From Mesorhizobium sp. DCY119 (GTDB taxonomy: Bacteria; Pseudomonadota; Alphaproteobacteria; Rhizobiales; Rhizobiaceae): a DNA stretch of 64,000 nucleotides. The notes below the pieces were generated by a model that made no database searches, was not told where the DNA came from, and saw nothing but the letters and a program-made list of their open reading frames with translations. The stretch spans positions 2,294,501 to 2,358,500 of the forward strand of contig NZ_CP031834.1 in the NCBI RefSeq assembly GCF_003590645.1, in the 5' to 3' direction. Each line of letters opens with the position of its first letter. The first letter of the stretch is position 1. A program made the position numbers and the translations under genes. This document shows, in pieces, positions 58,448 to 64,000 of the stretch.

Positions 58448-61297
58448 ATGACATCCGAGCCGCGTCTTGCGCTATCGACGCCCGTTGCCGACGAGGTCCG
58501 CAAGACCACCTGCTACATGTGCGCCTGCCGTTGCGGCATCAATGTGCATATCAAGGACGGCAAGATCCGCTACATCGAGGGCAACCGCGACCATCCGGTC
58601 AATCGCGGCGTGCTCTGTGCCAAGGGTTCGGCCGGCATCATGCAGCATTATGCGCCGGCAAGGCTGCGTGCGCCGCTGAAGCGCACCGGCCCGCGCGGTT
58701 CCGGCGAATTCCAGGAAATCTCTTGGGAAGAAGCGCTGACGATCGCCACAGGCTGGCTCGATGGCGTGCGCCACGACGACCCGAAGAAGCTCGCCTTCTT
58801 CACCGGGCGTGACCAGTCGCAGTCGCTCACCGGCTTCTGGGCGCAGCAGTTCGGCACGCCGAACTATGCGGCGCATGGCGGCTTCTGCTCGGTCAACATG
58901 GCGGCTGGCGGCATCATGACCATCGGCGGCGCATTCTGGGAATTCGGCGCGCCCGACTGGGACAGGACCAAGCTTTTCGTGATGTTCGGGGTCGCGGAGG
59001 ACCACGATTCCAACCCGATCAAGATGGGCATCGCCAAGGTCAAGAAGAACGGCGCGCGCTTCGTCTCGGTCAATCCCGTGCGCACTGGCTATTCGGCCGT
59101 CGCCGACAACTGGATAGGCATCCGCCCCGGCACGGACGGGCTGCTGATCCTCGCGGTCGTTCATGAACTGCTCAAAGCGCGGAAGATCGATGTCGATTAC
59201 CTCGTCCGCTACTCCAACGCACCCTGGCTGGTCATCGATGCGCCGGGAACCGCCGAGCACGGCCTGTTCGCGCGCGATGCCGATGGCAAGCCGCTGATCT
59301 TTGAAACGGTCACCGAGCGCGCCGTACCTGTCGGCACGAAAGGCGCTCGCCCGGGATTGTCAGGCCGCCATGAACTGCCCGATGGGCGTTTTGCCGTGCC
59401 GTCCTTCCAGCTTCTGGCCGAAAAATATCTCGACCCGAAATATGCGCCTGAAGCGGCTTCCGTCGAAACCGGCGTGGCTGTCGATGTCATTCGCGGGCTT
59501 GCTGCAGAGATCGCCCGCGTTGCCTTCGATGAGGCGATCACCGTCGAGCAGCCCTGGACCGACGTGCACGGCGAACGCCATCATCACTTCGTCGGCAGGC
59601 CGGTGTCGTTCCATGCCATGCGCGGGCTTTCGGCCCATTCCAACGGTTTTCAGACGGCGCGGGCGCTGCACATGCTGCAGGTGCTGATCGGGGCGGTCGA
59701 TTGTCCCGGTGCATTCCGCTTTGAGCCGCCTTATCCCAAGCCGTTGGAAGCGCACCCGACCCCGCATGGCAAGGCCGAGCATTTCGGCTCGGCCAAGCCG
59801 CTGTCGGGACCGCATCTGGGTTTCCCGCGCGGGCCGGAGGATCTGCTCATCGACGCCGAGGGCAAGCCGACCCGCATCGACAAGGCGTTTTCATGGGATG
59901 CGCCGATTTCCGCCCACGGCTTGATGCATATGGTCATCGCCAATGCCCATGCCGGCGATCCTTATCCGATCGATGTTCTGTTCCTCTACATGGCCAACAT
60001 GGCCTGGAACTCCTCCATGAACACCGCCGGCGTCATGAAGATGCTGGAGGACAGGGACCCCGAGACCGGCGAATACCGCATCCCGAAGATCATCTATTCC
60101 GATGCCTACGCCTCGGAAATGGTCGCCTATGCCGATCTCGTATTGCCCGACACGACCTATCTGGAGCGGCATGACTGCATCTCGCTGCTCGACCGGCCGA
60201 TCTCCGAACCCGACGCCGTGCAGGACGCCATCCGCTGGCCGGTGGTCGAGCCCGACCGTGATGTGCGCGGCTTCCAGAGCGTGTTGATCGATCTCGGATC
60301 GCGGCTGAAGCTGCCGGCCTTTGTCGATTCACGCGGCACGGCGATCTACAAGGATTATGCGGACTACATCGTGCGCCACGAGCGCCGTCCGGGCATCGGG
60401 CCGCTGGCCGGGTTTCGCGGCCTGAATGGCGACAAAGCAGGGCGTGGCGCAGCCAATCCCGACCAGTTGAAGCGCTATATCGAGAACGGCTCGTTCTTCT
60501 CTGCGCATATCCCGCTCGAGGCGCAGTTCTTCAAGCATGCGAACCAGGCCTATCAGGACTTTGCCGTGCGCATGGGCTTCTTCGACACGCCGCAGCCGGT
60601 GACGTTCCAGCTTTACAGCGAGCCGCTGCAGAAGTTCCGGCTATCGGCAGAGGGCCTGCGCGCGCCTTTTGCACCGGAAACGCATCGCCAGCGCATCCTG
60701 GATAGTTTTACGCCGCTGCCCGACTGGTATCGGCCTTTCGAGGAAGCGCTGGTCGACCGCGAGACCTATCCTTACCACGCCATCACGCAGCGGCCGGCGG
60801 CGATGTATCATTCCTGGGGTTCGATGAACGCCTGGCTGCGTCAGATTCACACCCGCAACCCGCTCTATGTGCCGGGGCCGATCTGCGACGAGCATGGCCT
60901 TGTCGACGGGGACTGGGTCTGGGTCATCTCGCATCACGGCCGCATCAAGGTCGAGATCGCGCGCATGGAGGCGGTCAATTCCTCGACGATCTGGACCTGG
61001 AACGCCATCGGTAAACGCAAGGGCGCCTGGGGGCTCGACGAGAATGCGCCGGAAGCCAAAAAAGGCTTCCTGATGAATCACTTGATCCACGAACTTCTAC
61101 CGCCGAAGGGCGATGGTATGCGCTGGTCGAACTCCGATCCCGTCACCGGACAGGCGGCCTGGTACGACCTGCGCGTGCGCATCGAGAAGGCGGAACGGGC
61201 GCAGATCAGCGAGCCGCATTTTCCAGCCGTCGCCGAGCCGGGCAGGCCGCATGCCCATGTCGAAGAACTGCGCTACGGGCAGGAGTGGACGAAATGA
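58448..61297 (+). CDS. soeA: SoeA-like sulfite dehydrogenase, molybdopterin subunit
   Basis: A 949-residue protein of the DMSO-reductase/CISM molybdoenzyme family. The N-terminal 4Fe-4S site is Cys22, Cys25, Cys29 and Cys57 (CYMCACRCG, GVLCAKG). There is no Tat signal, so the enzyme faces the cytoplasm. TTCYMCACRCGINVH, EGNRDHPVN, FTGRDQSQS and GVAEDHDSNPIKMG match, as I recall them, the SoeA subunits of Ruegeria and Allochromatium that oxidise sulfite in the cytoplasm. Other CISM enzymes (tetrathionate, polysulfide) are alternatives. GAGGAG precedes ATG 58448. It overlaps soeB by four bases. Confidence 0.82.
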   Translation: MTSEPRLALSTPVADEVRKTTCYMCACRCGINVHIKDGKIRYIEGNRDHPVNRGVLCAKGSAGIMQHYAPARLRAPLKRTGPRGSGEFQEISWEEALTIATGWLDGVRHDDPKKLAFFTGRDQSQSLTGFWAQQFGTPNYAAHGGFCSVNMAAGGIMTIGGAFWEFGAPDWDRTKLFVMFGVAEDHDSNPIKMGIAKVKKNGARFVSVNPVRTGYSAVADNWIGIRPGTDGLLILAVVHELLKARKIDVDYLVRYSNAPWLVIDAPGTAEHGLFARDADGKPLIFETVTERAVPVGTKGARPGLSGRHELPDGRFAVPSFQLLAEKYLDPKYAPEAASVETGVAVDVIRGLAAEIARVAFDEAITVEQPWTDVHGERHHHFVGRPVSFHAMRGLSAHSNGFQTARALHMLQVLIGAVDCPGAFRFEPPYPKPLEAHPTPHGKAEHFGSAKPLSGPHLGFPRGPEDLLIDAEGKPTRIDKAFSWDAPISAHGLMHMVIANAHAGDPYPIDVLFLYMANMAWNSSMNTAGVMKMLEDRDPETGEYRIPKIIYSDAYASEMVAYADLVLPDTTYLERHDCISLLDRPISEPDAVQDAIRWPVVEPDRDVRGFQSVLIDLGSRLKLPAFVDSRGTAIYKDYADYIVRHERRPGIGPLAGFRGLNGDKAGRGAANPDQLKRYIENGSFFSAHIPLEAQFFKHANQAYQDFAVRMGFFDTPQPVTFQLYSEPLQKFRLSAEGLRAPFAPETHRQRILDSFTPLPDWYRPFEEALVDRETYPYHAITQRPAAMYHSWGSMNAWLRQIHTRNPLYVPGPICDEHGLVDGDWVWVISHHGRIKVEIARMEAVNSSTIWTWNAIGKRKGAWGLDENAPEAKKGFLMNHLIHELLPPKGDGMRWSNSDPVTGQAAWYDLRVRIEKAERAQISEPHFPAVAEPGRPHAHVEELRYGQEWTK

Positions 61298-62061
61298 CCA
61301 TGCTGCCCGCCCAATCGACGCCGAAGAAGCTCGGGCTCGTCATCGACCTCGATGTCTGCGTCGGCTGCCATGCCTGCGTCGTCAGCTGCAAGGAATGGAA
61401 CACCGGCGGCTACGGCTCGGCCCTGTCCGATCAGGACCCATACGGTGCCGACGTTTCCGGCGCGTGGCTGAACCGCGTCCACACATTCGAAGTGATGCCG
61501 GAAGGCGGTGAGATCGTCGGCGAGGCGGGTGATGCGCGCATCGTGCATTTCCCGAAATCCTGCCTGCATTGCGAGGATGCGCCCTGCGTCACCGTGTGCC
61601 CCACCGGCGCGTCCTACAAACGGTCAGCCGACGGCATCGTGCTGGTCGACGAGGACAAGTGCATCGGCTGCGGGCTATGCGCCTGGGCGTGCCCCTATGG
61701 CGCACGCGAGATGGACGTTGCTGCCGGCGTGATGAAGAAATGCACGCTCTGCATCGACCGCATCTACAACGAGACCTTCGAGGAAGTGGACCGCGTGCCG
61801 TCCTGCGTGCGCACATGCCCGGCCAATGCCCGGCATTTCGGCGATCTTGCCGACCCGCACTCCGATGTTTCGATTATGGTTGCGCAGCGCCGCGGCATGG
61901 ATCTGATGCCGGAGCAGGGCACGCGGCCGGTCAACAAATACCTGCCGCCGCGCCCGCGAAAATCCCTTGCCGACAGCGCGCGGGGTTTGCCGCTGGCGGA
62001 AAACACCGAAGGCGCGAAGGGTTTTTTCGCCTGGCTCGACGGCATGCTGGATCGTATCTAA
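61294..62061 (+). CDS. soeB: SoeB-like iron-sulfur subunit
   Basis: A 255-residue protein with four 4Fe-4S motifs: CVGCHACVVSCKEWN, CLHCEDAPCVTVCP, CIGCGLCAWACPYG and CTLCID...CVRTCP. This is the electron-transfer subunit of CISM complexes, passing electrons from the molybdenum centre to the membrane subunit. Its start overlaps the soeA stop. The C-terminal 55 residues are a tail beyond the last cluster. Confidence 0.87.
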   Translation: MTMLPAQSTPKKLGLVIDLDVCVGCHACVVSCKEWNTGGYGSALSDQDPYGADVSGAWLNRVHTFEVMPEGGEIVGEAGDARIVHFPKSCLHCEDAPCVTVCPTGASYKRSADGIVLVDEDKCIGCGLCAWACPYGAREMDVAAGVMKKCTLCIDRIYNETFEEVDRVPSCVRTCPANARHFGDLADPHSDVSIMVAQRRGMDLMPEQGTRPVNKYLPPRPRKSLADSARGLPLAENTEGAKGFFAWLDGMLDRI

Positions 62062-62065
62062 CCCC

Positions 62066-62992
62066 ATGCATCCGGCTCCCTCGATCATCCTCTTCACGAC
62101 CTTGTCCGGCCTCGGCTACGGCCTTGCCGCCGTTCTCGGCCTCGGCTTGCTCGATCCTGCTGCAATCGCGACGAAATTGGCCCATGTGCTGGCGCTGGCC
62201 TTGATCGGCGGCGGGCTTCTGTCCTCGACGCTGCATCTCGGCAATCCGCAGCGCGCCTGGCGGGCGCTGTCGCAATGGCGGTCTAGCTGGCTGTCGCGGG
62301 AAGGCGTCATGGCGATCCTCACCTTCCTGCCGCTTGTGTTCTCGACGTGGATGGCAATCTTCGAAAACCGCTATCTGCTGCTTCCCGGCCTGCTTGGCAC
62401 GGTGCTCTGCCTCGTCACCGTTTATTGCACCGGCATGATCTATGCCTCGCTGAAATCCGTGCAGACCTGGCACACGCCGCTGACGCCGCTCTGCTATCTG
62501 CTGTTTGCTGTTGCCGGCGGCTTTGTCCTTGCGGGGTTTCTCGCCTTCTGCGGCAGCGGCGGGACCGTTCTCGTTCCGATCCTGGCTATCGTCTCTCTTA
62601 TCGCAGCCTGGGCGGTGAAGGCGCTGTGGCGCGACCACATGAAAAGGCTGGTGCCGCTGTCGACGCCCGAAAGTGCGACCGGTCTGGGCAGTATCGGCCA
62701 TGTGCGCCTGTTCGAGCGGCCGCATGTCACCGAAAACTATCTGACGCGGGAAATGGGCTTCAAGGTCGCGCGCAAGCATGCAGGCAAGCTTTGGCTTGTC
62801 GCCCTGATTGCGGGCGGATTAATTCCGGCCTTGCTGTTTCTTGGCCTGTTGTTGACTGGTGCGGAAAACGGGCTGTTTCCCGCCTTCATCGCCGCGCTTG
62901 CCATTGTGATTCACGCGCTTGGCATGCTGACGGAGCGCTGGCTGTTCTTCGCGGAAGCCCGGCATGCGGTGATGAATTACTACGGCGGTTGA
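62066..62992 (+). CDS. soeC: SoeC-like membrane anchor (DmsC/NrfD type)
   Basis: A 308-residue protein with about eight hydrophobic helices (LALALIGGGLLSSTLHLGNPQRAWRAL is the DmsC-type signature). It anchors SoeAB at the inner face of the membrane and transfers electrons to quinone. ATG 62066 lies four bases after soeB stop. The order A-B-C and spacing are those of a single operon. Confidence 0.87.
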   Translation: MHPAPSIILFTTLSGLGYGLAAVLGLGLLDPAAIATKLAHVLALALIGGGLLSSTLHLGNPQRAWRALSQWRSSWLSREGVMAILTFLPLVFSTWMAIFENRYLLLPGLLGTVLCLVTVYCTGMIYASLKSVQTWHTPLTPLCYLLFAVAGGFVLAGFLAFCGSGGTVLVPILAIVSLIAAWAVKALWRDHMKRLVPLSTPESATGLGSIGHVRLFERPHVTENYLTREMGFKVARKHAGKLWLVALIAGGLIPALLFLGLLLTGAENGLFPAFIAALAIVIHALGMLTERWLFFAEARHAVMNYYGG

Positions 62993-63021
62993 AGGTTGCA
63001 GCCGTTGCTTGGCCGGGAGAA

Positions 63022-63198
63022 TTAGCCCGCCGGCCGCAGTTTGCGGCGCTTGTCCAGGGCAGCCAAACGTTTGATCAGCCTCTGGATCGCCAGCTTCTGC
63101 GCGTTGCGCTCAGGGCGGTGCTGCAGACCCCAAGGTGTCCACAGTGCTGCGCCTGCGGTGTTCGATTGGTTCTTTGCGGTCCGTTTGTCCATAGCCAT
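63022..63198 (-). CDS. Hypothetical small basic protein
   Basis: A 58-residue frame from ATG 63198 (MAMDKRTAKNQSNTAGAALWTPWGLQHRPERN...) very rich in lysine and arginine (LIKRLAALDKRRKLRP). The ribosome site is weak and longer frames up to 63312 exist, so the start is unsure. It lies between the soeC gene (convergent) and the acyltransferase gene (same strand). No family is recognised. It may be a real small gene or a chance frame. Confidence 0.4.
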   Translation of the reverse strand: MAMDKRTAKNQSNTAGAALWTPWGLQHRPERNAQKLAIQRLIKRLAALDKRRKLRPAG

Positions 63199-63259
63199 TC
63201 TCATTATCACGAAATATGAACGGCTGAAATCGGACTTTGTTACGACCAGAAAACCTCTA

Positions 63260-64000
63260 TCACGCCGATGTGTTTGGCGTTTGGGCAGGTGCCTGCTTGC
63301 GACCGCGTCCACGCTTCTTTTTCGACAGCACCCAGCGCTTGTGGAACCACATCCACTGACCCGGATCCTCGCGCACCCAGCGCTCGACGAGATCGTTGAC
63401 GAGTTGGGCCGTGGCGGTCAGATCGACCGAGCCGTCGGCTTCGCGCGGCAGTTCGAGCTTGTTCTCGATCACCAGTCTGAACCGGTTGTTCGGCAGGCGG
63501 ATGCAGCGGGCAGGGTAGACGTCGCAATCATATTGCCGGGCAAGTTTCGACAGAAGCGGGCTAGTCTCGCACTCGCGACCGAAAAACGTCGTGCGCAGGC
63601 CACGCATGAATTTCTGGTCGACGAGCACGCCGATGGTGCCGTTGTTTTCCAGGATGCGGGCCAGCGTGAAAGACGCGCCCGTCTTGGAGGCGAGCAGGTC
63701 GCCCATGGTCGAGCGGCGCGTCGAGAGGATGTAGTCGGCGATGTAGGGATTGTTGGGCGGCCGAAACAGTGCCGTTACCTTCATGCCGAAGGTAGCACCC
63801 GCGATCGGCAGCAGTTCGAAATTGCCGAGGTGGCCGGTGAACAGGATATGCGGTTTCTGTTCCGCCGCGATGTGCTCGAAGATGCGCTCGCCCTGCACTT
63901 CGACGCGGCCGGGTTGCGTGGCTTTCGGATCGTAGTCGAAGAGCTGGTCGAGGAAGATGTATTCCGCCGCCAGCCGGGCCATGTTGCCCCACATGTCGAG
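63260..64000 (-). CDS. Lipid A biosynthesis acyltransferase (LpxL/HtrB family), C-terminal part
   Basis: The frame is open to the window edge at 64000, so the N-terminus is missing. It contains the H-x4-E catalytic motif in GHLGNFELLP, and RPPNNPYIADYILSTR, GVLVDQKFMRG and DPGQWMWFHKRWV, all typical of LpxL/LpxM (late acyltransferases of lipid A). The C-terminal tail is Lys/Arg-rich. The usual length is about 300 residues, so roughly 55 are lost. It adds a secondary acyl chain to the lipid A precursor in the inner membrane. Confidence 0.9.
   Translation of the reverse strand, partial: LDMWGNMARLAAEYIFLDQLFDYDPKATQPGRVEVQGERIFEHIAAEQKPHILFTGHLGNFELLPIAGATFGMKVTALFRPPNNPYIADYILSTRRSTMGDLLASKTGASFTLARILENNGTIGVLVDQKFMRGLRTTFFGRECETSPLLSKLARQYDCDVYPARCIRLPNNRFRLVIENKLELPREADGSVDLTATAQLVNDLVERWVREDPGQWMWFHKRWVLSKKKRGRGRKQAPAQTPNTSA

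Overview
The window is about 60-63% GC and looks like a chromosomal segment of an alphaproteobacterium of the order Hyphomicrobiales (Rhizobiales), most like the Mesorhizobium/Aminobacter/Phyllobacteriaceae group. The evidence is the family content (DUF1194, DUF1127, GlxA-type regulators, DUF1989, DUF4893, entericidin, DppDF-like importers) and many short palindromic intergenic repeats typical of these genomes. No rRNA, tRNA, transposase, phage gene or CRISPR array was seen. This assignment is inference, since no marker gene settles the species.

Left part (1-17 kb). After two tandem DUF1194 proteins, a crystallin-like secreted protein, a GlxA/GbdR-type regulator and a LysR regulator comes the main feature. 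It is a corrinoid-dependent methyltransferase module: a RamA/RACo-like ferredoxin-ASKHA activator (5166-7244), a methylcobamide:tetrahydrofolate methyltransferase of the pterin-binding family (8189-9163), MetF-like and MetV-like proteins (9227-10917), a small 'virulence factor' family protein, a formyltransferase, DUF1638, an MttC-like corrinoid protein (13864-14562) and a divergent non-pyrrolysine MttB-family methyltransferase (14821-16395), followed by a 4Fe-4S protein. Together they can move a methyl group from a quaternary amine through a corrinoid protein to tetrahydrofolate, where MetF/MetV could oxidise it.

Middle part (17-46 kb). There is a GntR-MFS pair behind a perfect 31-bp operator-like palindrome, a 1.5-kb repeat-rich non-coding stretch with a possible structured RNA, an ECF sigma factor overlapping a membrane VWA protein, and a PadR regulator. 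Then comes a second methyl-metabolism region: betaine-homocysteine methyltransferase (25781-26803), DUF1989, a fatty-acid desaturase, a PhnD-like binding protein and a BASS transporter. A leftward operon follows with a second MttB homologue (36257-37834), a dimethylglycine-dehydrogenase-like FAD/GcvT protein (33065-35638) and a DddP-like DMSP lyase (31684-33060). After it lie a class III aminotransferase, a carboxymuconolactone-decarboxylase-family protein, 3-hydroxyisobutyrate and isobutyryl-CoA dehydrogenases, a DddQ/DddL-like cupin (43074-43676) and cobyric acid synthase CobQ, which supplies the corrinoid pathway.

Right part (46-64 kb). A leftward gene train holds a Tat-exported flavin amine oxidase, a periplasmic cytochrome c and an exported RidA, then an M20 peptidase and a dipeptide-type ABC importer. 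The importer looks damaged twice: a homopolymer frameshift in the binding protein and a repeat inserted where a fused ATPase should continue. Next come an L,D-transpeptidase, a SoeABC-like sulfite dehydrogenase operon and the end of a lipid A acyltransferase gene.

Taken together, the window reads as a hub for breaking down methylated amines and sulfonium compounds, with demethylation by both corrinoid/THF and flavin/THF routes. Two shared DNA motifs, a 22-bp palindrome at 9179 and 26838 and a TTTGCGAC motif at 3123, 11315, 14656 and 14712, suggest coordinated control. All functions are inferred from sequence alone.
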